Source: Atopsyche davidsoni (Eukaryota > Arthropoda > Insecta > Trichoptera > Hydrobiosidae). From it: a DNA stretch of 64,000 nucleotides. Shown piece after piece: positions 21,701-34,613 of the stretch. Each line of letters opens with the position of its first letter. Position 1 is the first letter of the stretch. The stretch covers positions 4,216,001 to 4,280,000 of the forward strand of contig JAILWY010000006.1 of NCBI GenBank assembly GCA_022113835.1. The letters are read 5' to 3'. The position numbers were made by a program, and so were the translations under genes. The notes beneath the pieces are model-generated. The model was given only the letters and a program-made list of their open reading frames with translations. It searched no databases and had not been told where the DNA came from.

Positions 21701-24600
21701 ACATAATCAATAAAATTCAAAACTGAATTGAATAATTGTTCTGTCGTGGTTTTTCATGTAATTTTCATTGTTCCAAAACGTGTTTTCCATAACACTTTTC
21801 AACACAAACAATTAAAAAGTTACTCAAACCCAAGTTATTTCAACTGTAAGGCGTTACGTGATATACTTAAGGACTTTCCAGGTTCGTTACTGCGGCGGAG
21901 TAACGACAGCGTCCCTGAAGTGCGCCGCCGAGATCCTCGGGCGCCTTCACGGGGCGCTAAGAGCCTTCGCAGCCGCCCCGCAACCCCCGGGCGGCGCTAA
22001 TTTGTTTACGACCCCTGCTTAGTGGCTGTCTGAACCTCCGAGGTGCTCTCCGCGGTAGGTTAATTACACCTTTTACTTTCTTAACACAACCACTGAAAGT
22101 CAAAATCATTTGTAATCGCTTGAACTTTTTATGTGACTTCCTAGTGAGAGATATATAATATTGTACTTTTTTTAAAAATATATATTTTTATTAATGTAAA
22201 TTTATTTAATATCACCTCAATAATTGCTGCTGCTAAATATTTATTATTAAAAATTTTCTCTGATCAATATTTATAAGAAATATACAACCTTTAAAAACAT
22301 TGCATAAGTAATTATATCCCTCTTGGTTAATTATCAAAATAATTTATTTTGCAATCTGCGTGCCGTGTTTGATAGCTTGGAAATCATCATTTAACTTAAT
22401 ATAAAGACATGAACGGTAGCCAATAATTAATGACAATAACTAGAAAACAACTACGGAAGGCTAAATTTAGTTTAAATTTTAAATGCAGCATTCGACTCCT
22501 CGGTGATCATGATCGAGGTATTTATTTCGAATTACCTCAATTCTTAATACATTTACAGCTGGATATTATCAGTACATTAATGTTGGCCAACCTCGTGGTT
22601 ATTGGCATATAAATGTAAGCTCGCACTTGATAGTGACTCCACTCAATAGCAGCACAAGTGCCGAGTCATTAGCGGCGCTTTCCGCGGCGCTCGTTAACCC
22701 GGGCATAAGTTTCGAGATTAAGCAGCGCTGTTTTCCAAACTTTAAAAGCTTATCGCTGTGCTCACATTCCCCAGTGTTGCCGCGAATTGAAATATGGCGG
22801 ACAAGACGGCGGCCGACGAGCCTAATTACTGCACTTCTAAAACTAGTTTGGCGAGATACGACATTCGAGTTTTGTAAGGTTTTAATGTCATTAAACTAAA
22901 CAGAGTTCCCGAGCGTGTTCAACTAAATAACATAGACGAAGGTCAAATTAAGCGCAATATCAAAGTACATAGTTGCTCATTGCAGCATTATCGATAGGGA
23001 GAATAATGTGAAATTAGTATATGAAAACTACCCTTAATGTCAAATGCATATTATTATATCACAAGTAGTATGTGAATAAATAATATCTCTTTTGAAAATA
23101 CATTCAGATGTAAATGTATTAAAAAGCCGTTTTACTTTACATTGACTAGCCATATTCATCCCCAATTTATTATATATTTATTTCTTATATACTTATTACA
23201 AACCTAATGAGGCGACATGATTTTTTTATTCTTGATTATTAGTTTCAATTACCGTGGTAAATTTACAAACATTTGATTATACTTGGATTATGCATAAATT
23301 ATAAAGTTTAAAATTTTATCATATTATATAAGTCTGATTGTTTCAATTTATGGTAAACGTTTTACTGATGAAAACACAACATTACAACTCATGCCATTTC
23401 AAAATCTTTATATAAATATATAAAAAATCCACCTACTTGACGATAACTATAACAGGTTCACATATTTATTTATTGAATGGATTGGTTAAATATCAATAAT
23501 GTTTGTGTCCTACAATAAAAATTCAAATTGTCTACTTTATGAATGATAATTTTATAAGGGTCATATAAGATCTCGGTAAGGTCTTAGCTTTCACTCTTTA
23601 CGGACGTCAAGTGGTTTGACGACGTTTATCGCCCTCTAAAACAGCAATGAACTTGGCATTTCATATTTTTAAGACAACATTTCGAGTGTATAGAGCCTTA
23701 CAACGATTTTACTCAATTTAAGTTATCTGCAATGTTAACTGCTACTCTGTAAAAGAGAACGACATAAAAACTTAATCGATAAAATTTACTTTACATTCAA
23801 ACTCTGTTTGTTTTGATAATTATTTTTTTATCCATGAAATAATTTTAATATTTTATTACAATCACAAGAGTTCAAACACTTGTTTTGTTATTCATAATAC
23901 ACATATTATAAGTGAAAATTAATTATTTTTTTATTCGCTGGCAAACGCTAATATTTACGGACAAATTTGAAATTTTTATGATTTTGAAAGCTATTATAGA
24001 TTTAATATTGTGTGATCCTGTTATAATTTTTAGTTCCACCTTGTTTGTCATTTCAACTCCGCCTGTCGAAGTCATCTTCAGGATTGCTCAATATTGAATA
24101 CACTCACTCGATCATTTTTGATCTCGACTGTTACTTTTTATTTTGTTATTGATTAGAACATTTTTTTTTCTGAATTTGTTTGAATCAATTTAAACACAAG
24201 TAAATTATACAGATCTAGAGATACATGCAGCAGAGTGCTCGGGCATGCAAATGGCTCTGGGGGGTGCGCGGGCTAGTGCTGAACCGGTAATTTTTAAATC
24301 GCCTGGAAATTTCATTTAGTTTCTTGTCTTATGGCTCGAAGATGTCAAATAGCTTAGGGGGTAATAGGCTGCTGCTAATAAATACAATCTACAAATGTCT
24401 TTACGAGTGAATGTTCACATTCAATATTACACAATGCGAGCACAGGGATACACATATTTGAAGAGTTTACTGACGAAATAAACAACTGTTTAAACTATTT
24501 CACAGAAAATCTTTTTTAAATGTCGTTTAATTTAAAATGTTATGTTAAAAAAACTTACAACTACAGTTATTACGTAATTATCATTAATGTGTATTTAATC
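21701..24600. other. Noncoding; islands at 21860-22080, 22340-22920, 23570-23720, 24220-24450
   Basis: The 22340-22920 region is one of the longer mixed-GC islands and holds a 90-codon plus frame with no recognisable family. The rest is AT-rich. No RNA genes or mobile elements were identified. Confidence 0.3.
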
Positions 24601-25802
24601 ATCGGAATTCGTTAAAATGAATTGTCAAACGACCAAGCAGGTTCGAACATAAACTATGATATGTAAAATTGCCAGTTATTATATATGAGGAAACATATCA
24701 CAATATTTTACGTGAATTCATTAATGGATAAAGCATATATCAACACCTGTCATATGTGGTACGTTTACCTGGAGATATGAACCAAGCTTAGTATTTAAAT
24801 CTAAAAAAATCCAATCTTATGTATAAATATAGATATTAATATTTTCTAAAAGAAAAACCAGAATATCTCTTGAAGCTAATACATAATGTATATATTTTAA
24901 TGTCATTTAGTAGATCATATTTTGAATATTGTAATATGGACATATAATTATTTGGATCCTACCGTATCGAAGACAAAAATTCTTTATCAGTAATTGAGAA
25001 TTCGCCCTTTGTAGAGTATTATGTACAGCGCTTCGCAGGGACGGACGTGCCGCTGTCTGGTACAAAAGCTCCCTGGCATAATACGGAATACTAAGGATAC
25101 CGTCGACTGCTATACTGTGCTTTCTTTCAATTGCCAAAACGTATGTAAGAAAGCTTTCATAATACAAGATTTTAAGCAAATATTTATTGACAACATCTAT
25201 CATATGACAACAGATTTCGCTCAAATAAAAAGTTTTGTACTGCCCAGGGATCCCAAATTCAAATCCACGAATAGAGAATATTTTTCAAAGCTTGTACAAG
25301 TTGCCTTCGAGTTTAACTGAAAGAAATAAACTCGAAAAACAACATATATTGTATAAAGATTCCCTATACAGTAATCAATATCAGAAGTCTAAAGAGTGAC
25401 CGACTAAAAAATGTCATTTATTATTTTTTTAAAGTATACATAAGAAAATTTGCATTATATGAACTCAGTGAATTCACTCAGGTAACCGTCTTGTTTTTTT
25501 TTTATTTTGTATCTTATATATTTATTCTTATTATTCATTTAATGGACTCAGCTATGCGATTGAAAAGTGGCTACATAGAATAATATATAGGGAATTGGAG
25601 GGAGGAAGTTTACGTGAATGCGAAATTTGCACCAGTAGCTGTACGGTCGAATTAGTGAGACTGACCCAGGATCAGAAGCATCAGAGGAAGATTTATTTAA
25701 TTTATTATTCAACGCATACAAAAAATAGTTTTTTTACACACATTTTTCCCTAAACAAACTTTATAACGAAAATATAAAAATCCATGTACGCTATGACATC
25801 TC
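24601..25802. other. Noncoding; overlapping weak frames at 24907-25320
   Basis: A 99-codon plus frame (25021-25320) and a 105-codon minus frame (24907-25224) overlap. Neither shows a domain I recognise; they may be chance or a remnant of a decayed element. The region 25540-25680 has a moderate-GC patch. No RNA gene was found. Confidence 0.25.
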
Positions 25803-25886
25803 GTAAGCCGCACAACCTGCGCGCAGGATCAGAGGATAGCGACACACCGCATTGTAAGCATAGGGCTATGCTTACAATGCGGTGTG
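25803..25886. repeat. Foldback repeat, copy B of the 59-bp family
   Basis: 25803-25860 is the reverse complement of the repeat at 5725-5783. Its inner end is then repeated in the opposite sense, giving a perfect 21-bp inverted repeat (25843-25863 and 25866-25886, arm CACACCGCATTGTAAGCATAG) with a 2-bp spacer. It would form a cruciform or a hairpin in RNA. Confidence 0.8.
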
Positions 25887-27482
25887 GGCTAACAGCTATT
25901 GTAAATTAGCATCGGCGTACAATATTCACACTTCACATTTAATTATTTTGATATAGTTGGTGGGTTTATTATGCCGGAACCGTTCGACACGGACGACATG
26001 CGACAGCGGAGGTGCGAGAGTCCGCGCCGCGCAGATGTACGGCGAGGCGCACTGATTACTGGGACCGGCTTACTTAGTAAACATGAGACGTGGCGGAGCT
26101 GCCGCGCATCTCGCACGCAGGGCTCGCCAATCTTTGGGGCTAGAGCTGTGTTTCCAGCGAAAATATTCACTTGTGCTCCGAGGCACTCCGGTTCGAATTT
26201 ACTTCAAATGGAATACTACAATGCAACTCTGGAAATAAATAAAATTATTTTGTTGATACGTACAATATTTTTGTTTAATTTACGCATATATTTAACCGTA
26301 ATACTGATGTTTTATAGTTACAATATAGAAAACATTAACATATATCGCAAAATATTTTTTTTGTAATTATTTTTTAATATTAAACATTTTTTGTTATTTA
26401 TGATTTATTTTACACTGTTTACAGAGTTCTAAAAAAATACCCCATCAGTATATTAATACACTTTATTATGAATGTCGTAACTTAGTATTAAAGAATGCAT
26501 TAAATAAAATATTTTAAGCATGTAAGAAGCTACGCAAGGTTTAATACAGTAAAAATAAGTAATATTTTTTTGATAATAAAAATGTACGTGCTGCTTCCGC
26601 TTTCATAATTTTGTATTATCATATTTTAATATTTGTTGAATTCAAGCTGCCTTACTTCTGCAAATATCATACGTACACATAAATAACACAGGCCACCTCC
26701 TCTGAAGTTTTGATTACTTTCCGAACAATGAAATCAAACGACATATTGATGGGGAGGGGAGATGGGACTGGTAAACTTGTGTTAAAAATGCTAATACCTC
26801 CGGAGAGAACGCCTTACATCTCGCATATTAAAAGAGCACATCTTTTCCATATTAAAAAATACATTCGTACACCCTGTATTCAAAATATTCTATTTGTTAT
26901 TTTCAGCTGAAAAATTTAATCAATGAAAAAAATATATGTTTTTATCAATTTTCCATATTTTTAGGAAATACTATTTTAAGAAAAAAAAAAAAAAGCTTTA
27001 GCAATGTATATAAACATATGATCCGTCTACGATTATATGTTTACTAAATTTTTTTTCGGTTGAACGTAGTCAGTAAAAAGTAGGTCAAAAAGAGAAAGAA
27101 TTTTTGTTGAATATATTCTATTTGTCTGTGTTATATAATTTTTCGCCATAATGTTGATTACGAAGAGTTTGAAAACAATGAACCTTCAACTGATAGTATT
27201 CTTTAAAGAGGAAGAAAATTATATTTGCCACGGACGGATAGGAAATTATTATAGTTACACTGCAGAAATATTTTTTTTCAATTAAAATAAGTTATTTACA
27301 AATAATACAAACTAAAAAAATTTCCGATTCTGAACTATAATATAACCAATTAAAATATTTATAAAACAGCTTAAGAAAAAGTACACACCTGATTTTTATT
27401 ATTAAAATTTCGTTGTAAATTAAATACGTTTTTTTTAATAAAACTAATTCATTATATTAATAACTATTATTATGAAATTAAA

Positions 27483-27488
<6 letters not shown>
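25887..27488. other. Noncoding; islands at 25950-26210 and 26680-26860
   Basis: The first island includes a 131-codon plus frame and a 75-codon minus frame covering the same bases. The plus frame turns into AT-rich, Ile/Phe-rich low complexity after the island, which argues against a gene. The rest is AT-rich. Confidence 0.3.

Positions 27489-27576
<88 letters not shown>
27489..27576. repeat. Compound (CA)n(TA)n microsatellite
   Basis: About 16 AC units are followed directly by about 27 AT units, uninterrupted until TATAAATATA. It is a typical slippage locus and likely polymorphic. Confidence 0.95.
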
Positions 27577-27579
<3 letters not shown>

Positions 27580-30500
27580 TATTCAATAAATAATTTAAAA
27601 GTACTAATTTAAAAACATGACAATATAATGATGATCCGTACATCCGCGTATTTTTCTATTTTCCATGCAGATGATGTTATCAAGCCATTTGTTTTGTTAG
27701 GGGGGCCCTTCATCCCTTATATTAAAAACCCTCGGGCGCTGCGTGGATAATGTCTTAAAAAATCAAAATCTGATAAGCAAATCCTGCTGTGTGTTATATG
27801 AACGGAATATATTCGCGGGTGTGGTATAAACGTAGCGAGACTGAAGTTATACAATAATTACAAAATAGTGTGGCTTCATCGGATTATAATTTTTTTTATT
27901 GAAAAACGAAACAATTTTTCTTTTTAGTTTATTTGCTACATAAACATTTAAATAGTTCAAATCTTACATATAGTGGCATAAACTTTATTTTTAATTTGGA
28001 AGTTTTTAAGTAGTAATGGTTGTTCTACAATGAATCGATAAATAAAAAATACATATTGCTGTGCATTGGAAATTAATTTATCCAAACCAAACATTACCCA
28101 GCATGAGCACCAAAAACGGGTCGATGGTAATCATGTCATTTAATTGATTTAGTCATTTCGTTAACAAATTAATGGTGCCCTTTTGAGGAAAGCACTTCTC
28201 AATACTCGGTCTCGATGCATTCCTGTCATCCTTATAAGAAGCTGATGTCTTTATGGGAGATCGAATTTGCATAAGCTGGCCCGCGGAAATGACGATGTAA
28301 TGTTTTTGTTTGATAGGCTGAGGTGGAGAAGTTTTGAAATGTATAGTGAGTAAACCCGAGATTCTCTCTCTATTTAATTAGCATTTAAAGTATACAACAA
28401 ACAATATTTCCTTGAAAACTATTTATATAAAATTGGCCAAAACTGAGGACGAAGATAAATACATTTTTTTTTGAACAGCTAACAAACAATAATTTTAGCA
28501 TTTGAAATGTAGGATTTTAATTCTAAAATCAAGATATAAGTTATAGGAATTTTTTTAGATAGCATTATAATAACTCTTTATGTAACTCAATGCTTATCTC
28601 AATACACGCATATCTGACCAAAATTAAATTTGATATATTTTTTTAATGTGTTTATTATATACCGTTAACCACACGATTTAAAGTTTTAATTAGCCCAGAA
28701 AAATTAAAATAATTATTATCATATATATATTTTTCTTATTGTATGTGCAAATTAAGATATCGTATCTACTCTAAAATGTGAGAAAATAATAAATAGTTTT
28801 TTTTATAATAAAATTGCCATGGTTCAGTAAGAGTGGATGTATGATATTTTTTAAAACATATTTAATTAATTATTAAATTATTTTAAATCCTTTCAAGTTT
28901 AGAACCAAGTGGAATATGCTAATAGATTTGGATTTATTTACATTTAAATGATATCATATCCACAATCCCAGTAAGATTCAAGTGTCAACTAGACATTGTT
29001 TTATGATCCGAGCAGACAGGACTGTGAAGGCCGAGGGTAGAGAGGCAGGGGGCTGGAGGGCTGGGGTGGTGGTGGTGGGATGATAAGTGACTTCCCCAAG
29101 GATAAGGCACCCTTTCTTTGTTCAGCCAATTTGTAAGATACACAAAATTTAAAACTGTCTTGTATAGCTACAGGCAACGCTTACGAAATGGAACTAGCTA
29201 CTTCTGATTCAGATCAGACTGTGTGATAAAAGCTGATTATGAAAATAATTTAATATCGCTTATCTACATAGTAATAAAATAAATTGATTTATCATAACAC
29301 GCTTTTGAAATTTTAAGAGCAAACAAAGACATTGCTGATTTTTAAAAATACTAAAGCATTCTCACCATTTTTAATACTGTGAATGATTTCTGTAATCAAA
29401 ACATTAATATTGTTTTAATTTGGTAAACGAAAAACAATAAGCATAATATTTGTTTATAAAACAACCCAGCAAGATGAAATAGTATCGTTTGCACGTTATG
29501 CACATTTTTACAGCGTAAACCCATAATTTTATTTAACCGTACAAATTGATCAAAAAAAACTATCATGATTACTTGTTGCGATATATATTTTAAATGTTTG
29601 GTGTTTATAAAAACAAGATGAATTTATTTAAGTATATTTATTATTAACAAGAGCATCTTTTCAAAATATGCGGAGGTGTATTCAGTCACCGCAAGCCATC
29701 TCTTGCAAGTTGTCGCACTAATTCGGCTCATCTGCATTTCTTGATTGGCATGAGAATTCTGGCGAGGACCGACTGCGTCTCACAAAGGTGCTCCGCGGGG
29801 CAGGGGTAGCAAAGGGGGCGCGCTCAATCAAATTTATAATTAATTTATTCACGACTCTTTCTCGGGATGATCTTTACGAAGTTACCGACTTCGGATCGCT
29901 TTGGGCAAACTTGACACTAACGGCTGTTGCATCGAAAGTGCTATTTGATTACGGGAACGCATTTTAATTAAAATTAGTTGGTCAATATTACTACACTGAT
30001 AAAAATGTTACTGTATGCATTAAAATATTGGAATTTTTAAAAATTAATTTAAATATAAGTAATTCTTAAACTCTAAAAAGTTGAAAATGCGGATCTATAA
30101 AATATTTAATGATATAGTTTTACAGTGTCATTAAACACAATACTTGGTAGTTTGTTATTATTTTATAAATACATAGGTAGTTTATTTTCAAAGCCTTTTG
30201 CCTTTTATTTTAAATATATTTAATACTACTATTAATAAAAAAAATATTAGAACCTAAGAAAGGCGAATCATTTAGAAGTATCAATGAGATTCCCCTTTCA
30301 GGTCTGAACATTCTGCCTATTAAATGACTTCAGTACAAGCCTTTCTTGCTTGTCATTGAACATATTTATTTTATACTAATCTTAAAATTATTATTTTGCA
30401 TCTTTATTTACGTATACACACCTTTTTTTCTTATTGGTTTATAAAAATAGTAATATATATTCAAATTAAAACAACTTTGTAAAATATTCATTCAAAATTT

Positions 30501-31259
30501 AAATGAAAGCAACTAAAATGGGTGTTTTAATTTAATGGATTGTAGGTAATATTTTAATGAAGTTCGACAAATCCAGTTATTTCTTTAATTCTTTGATTTC
30601 CCCCCGAGCAGTAGAAATGATTGCAGTGCAGCCAATACTGGATTAAAAGCACCGACATTTAACTCCAGGGAAGCCAACAAAAAGGCACTTGAAAAATTTG
30701 CATTTTGAAGGTTGGCAACACTGGAGGGGAGCAGATCGAGGGGGCAGAGGAATTAAAACACAACGAATTTGAAAAAAATCTCAAAAAAGAATTAAAAAAC
30801 GTGGGTACAGTCAAAAAGAAAAATAATTTATATCTATTGTTAAATATTAAAGATAAATAAGAGTGGTAAAAAAATTCCAGACACTTAAAATTTTATCACA
30901 GTTTCAAAAACACCATGCGCAAAAATATTTCATAATATTTGTATGTTTATAATAATTCAATATTTTATTTTATTTGATTTCTAGAAGGATGCACAATTTT
31001 CAATGGAAGAAATAATGAAGAGTAAATTTTTTTTGCTCACAGTGAATAATATCGCATTATTTACAATTTTAAAGAATATCACATTATTTATTCTTATGGA
31101 GTAAATATTATTTTTTTAATAAATTTAATGAGTTCTGCAATTGGTAAAAACAGTTTATATTTAACCATGACTACGATAACTATATTGCAAAAAAACATGT
31201 TTTAAATACCAAAAAATATATACTCAGTAAGTTAAAAATATTTTTTGAATTTACTGAAG
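27577..31259. other. Noncoding; islands at 27655-27860, 28100-28360, 28960-29170, 29660-29960, 30600-30760
   Basis: AT-rich DNA with spaced GC-rich islands. No open frame of 60 codons or more is noted here, and no mobile element or RNA gene was recognised. The 28960-29170 island contains a short GGTGGTGGTGG run. Confidence 0.3.
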
Positions 31260-31410
31260 CTATTTAAAATTTTTAACTGTCACGTCTGACAGTACGAAAT
31301 TGGCGCGAATAAAAGGCGCGTTTTATGTCGTGTCGCATATTTGTCAGTTCATTATTGTCGGCCATTTGTTGCTTGGTGACTGGAGAAAAGGGGGACACCT
31401 TTCAAAACGC
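31260..31410 (+). promoter_or_regulatory. Promoter-like island with an E2F-type site
   Basis: TTGGCGCGAA (31300-31309) matches the E2F consensus. It is followed by an AATAAAAGG A/T box and, about 37 bp on, a TCAGT word (31344-31348) of the arthropod initiator type. Spacing is longer than ideal and no transcript or ORF supports it, so this is only a candidate start site. Confidence 0.2.
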
Positions 31411-33070
31411 TCAAACACCATTTTTTAAAAAAGAAATGTTGGGAAATAAATTACGAAAGGAGCGGCGGTACTGATTTTACAGTAAACTGAACTTATTTTA
31501 ATACTATTTTATAATCATAATATTTTATACATAACGCTTTGAAAAATAATGATCAAGATTTATGAAGTCACAATATAAGTCAATATTCTTACTTAAAAAC
31601 AAAGTATAAGAATGTAGCTTATTCTCATATATGCACCCATTTTTTTTAAATATAGATGTTACGGTCTGATTGTTACAATTTTTTTTTTTTTTTTAATACA
31701 CAATGCAATTTTACGAACGAAGAGTTTTACTGCAATTATATACTTCTAAAAAAGTGCGTTACATATGCAAATTAAACCAGGACGTACCTTGTCCCTTAAA
31801 TTCCATTCTTCCCCTCGCTCGAGGAGGTGTGGGCGTCTTAACAAATTTAAAAACCTAATTATTCCCGAGTACAAATGCCACCGGCCATATAAAAGAAAAA
31901 AAGGCGTCCACCGGGAGTCGACCGGGATAAAGAAAAAGAAAGGCAAAGCGCCAAATAATTAAATGCAGTAAATTGTGTTAATTAAAAGCTAGCGACATCT
32001 GGAAGAATAAATAAGAAGTGAAGGAAGAGGGAGAGTAATTGCGAGGGTGATGATTTTTTTACTGGAACAGAGAGCTTTCTCAGAAGTTACCACCACATCT
32101 GAGGTTTTTTATTCACCCCAGAACTATCAAAGTTTTAAAAACAAAAAAGATTAGTCAGGTCTATCTCATACGTGCAGAAATATTAAAAATATGCAAGCAA
32201 TCGGTGAGATTTAGTCGTTTGACATTCGGATTCACATTGACTTAAAAGTTTCCTACATGTGAGAATTCAAAGATTAACAAAGTCATATATAAACTGTGGT
32301 TGAGGAGGAAATTAAGTAGAAAATGATGTCTAAAGATTAACAGACTGAAAAGATTATAAATACATAATGAAATCGATTTTTTATTATGATTTTCTATCCG
32401 TGTGAATTAAAACGCAATCAACAAAAAAATAGTAATAAAACGGTTATAAATGTATGCATTGAATTTATACAAGAGAGCTTTTTTTCTGTTGAATGAATAT
32501 TACACTACATGAAAGAAAAGTAGATTTTTTATTATCTGTTCAATCACGTTACTGTCATGATTATTAGAAAGTAGAAATTAAATAGATCCAAGTATTTGAT
32601 TAACTAAATAAATGTAATAACGAGGCGCTACTGTTTATGAGCATCCAAGCAGAGCGCGCATCCAACTCAACAATGTCGCGACTCACGCACATTGATTTAA
32701 GATTGACGGATCGACGGTCAATACAAGGACTCGTTTCGAGATTGGCGGAGAAAAAATGTATAATGTACGAGTTTGTAAAGCAGTGCATGATTCATAGTAC
32801 TCGATATACAATGTCATTAATTTCTATCAATTATATAATATATAACTTGTTAAAATGGTCCGAGCGTGTTCTTGACATTGATGTCTCGCCGATAAATCAA
32901 CTAAGCATGTAAATTAAGGATTTTTATTTTAAAATACTACGCACTCTTGAAAATTTCATTCGTGGTAAAATTCGGTTTGTTGTAAAATAAATAAATTTAA
33001 ATAGAAAGCTATTTTTTATCGAATAATTTTATGTTTTCGTATCTGGTGCGATTGAATTAATAAAAAGACT
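31411..33070. other. Noncoding; islands at 31770-32060 and 32630-32920
   Basis: The first island carries GTGTGGGCGT (31827-31836, Egr/KLF-like), a TAATTATTCCC homeodomain-type site, and a 19-bp word shared exactly with 53692-53710. Overlapping frames of 65-66 codons on both strands lack recognisable content. The second island has a 91-codon plus frame, also unrecognised. Confidence 0.3.
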
Positions 33071-34475
33071 GGAATAAAAGCTACTCCGCCACATAATATG
33101 AAAATAACAACACGACAAACAAAGCCCTAGGAAATAGAATTTCAATCGACCATAAAAAGCACCATCGAATCCGTATTGAGGAAAAAATCCGAGCCTTCAT
33201 ATTACACAATTCTGCCAGCAAACAAAAAATGAACCAATTCATTACAATCCAAATAAAAAAGGACAAAAAAAGCGAATCGCCGGCACACGCGGCCGACTGA
33301 GCAAATGTATTTTTTGGTCGTCCCATTTTTTGTTCCTTCATTCGCCGAGCGTGCCGACCGTTTATTATCCTTTTCCAACCAATTCTTTTGTATTCGGGGA
33401 CTTTACAATTACCATTCGGAATTTTGCATCGAAATGCCTTTTTTTGCTCACACATACACGCAGCGTACAGACACACGCGCGCCAATGTGTATGCTAATGA
33501 TATGTTTTGTTTGCTACGTTTCTTTATCAAAGATTCATTGAACTCCTCTCCGCTCGCGGGGGATGCTGGCTTCATGGCTCCGTGCTGCTGCATGACGTAA
33601 CTGCTACGTAACAGCATCCGAGAGTTTGAGGAACAAAAGCGCTATGTAACGCGTGTTGAGCAAAACTAATTGCAGAACAATATTTTTTAGATGTACTTCC
33701 TAGTTAAATTATCCATTTTTTTTAATTCGCCATCTAAAAACTGGTATTCAGAAATCCATGTATGGGGGAGTTCTATATCAGGGGGTGGACTAACATTTGA
33801 TCACTACGGACGACCTGCTTTTTTAAATTATAGGCGGCGGTCTATCAACATCGTATGAGTCAAGCGATCACAAGAAAAGTAGTTATTTGAAACAAAAAAT
33901 AAGTTTGATTTTAAAATAAATATATTCAATATCGAGCTACACGTATTTAAGAAAAAATAATGATTTCTTTTCACAAACTTCTTAGTTTATGTAAGACGGA
34001 CTCAGAGATGTGTGGATATCAGTGTCTACGCTTTGGCCACCTCTGCTCAACATAATTGGTGGATTGAATATCGAAAGCTCTTCTAAACATTATAGATTTT
34101 ATTGAATCGGGGTTAGATCGCACAATAGATAAACATTGTCTTTGAACGATTGCAAACGGTATTGATTTTTTCCTTTTTTTATAATGCATGGTATATTGTT
34201 ACTTTAAAATGAGAGTGACAACCTTCATTAATATAAGTTTTAAAAATTCGTGTTACGTAATCTTTGGCCGTTTTATGTAATTTTCATTTTATTTGTTGAA
34301 AACGTGTTTCTTGTACAAGTGCGCATTTTAAACCTAAAAGTGGTTTATAATGGAATGGAACGAAACAAATATGATTCACTGTTTTAATAATGCAATTTGT
34401 TTAAGAAAATAAACAAGCAAGTGGCGAGCTAAGAGCGGCGGTAAATCACGCGCAGGAATAGCGCGGCGCAGGCGA
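33071..34475. other. Noncoding; large island 33070-33660 with unassigned open frames
   Basis: A 178-codon minus frame (33081-33617) is the longest outside the LTR element. It predicts a basic middle and hydrophobic C-terminal segments but no domain I know. Plus-strand frames of 78 and 70 codons overlap it. GACCATAAAAAG near 33150 is a posterior-Hox type site. At 33750-33850, GGGGGAGTTCTATATCAG and GGTGGAC faintly recall the 3' tails of lepidopteran LINEs, too weakly to call. Confidence 0.25.
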
Positions 34476-34613
34476 GCCCCGCGCCCCGCACCCTCACCCT
34501 CACCCTGCACCTCGCACCCCGCACCTTCACCCCGCACCCCGCACCTTCACCCCGCACCCCGCACCCTCACCCCGCACCCCGCACCCTCGCCCCGCACACC
34601 CCGCACCCCGCAC
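34476..34613. repeat. C-rich minisatellite (CCCCGCACCCCGCACC)
   Basis: Variants of CCCGCACCCCGCACCTTCAC, about 19-20 bp, repeat about six times, preceded by CCCTCACCCTCACCC. The minus strand is G-rich with many GGGG runs and could form G-quadruplexes. It lies in a GC-rich island that extends to about 34735. Confidence 0.85.

Noticed and set aside
24998..25009. GAATTCGCCCTT, identical to a common cloning-vector junction
   Set aside because: Only 12 bp and the surrounding DNA is ordinary for this window; chance is more likely than contamination.
25021..25320. Possible transposase remnant in a 99-codon frame
   Set aside because: No catalytic residues or family motif could be recognised, and a minus frame of similar length overlaps.
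33750..33850. Resemblance to a lepidopteran LINE 3' tail
   Set aside because: Only short discontinuous similarity from memory, with no tail repeat or target duplication.
34476..34613. Telomere-like CCCTCACCCTCACCC repeats
   Set aside because: The unit changes to GCACCCC and does not match the insect TTAGG telomere repeat.
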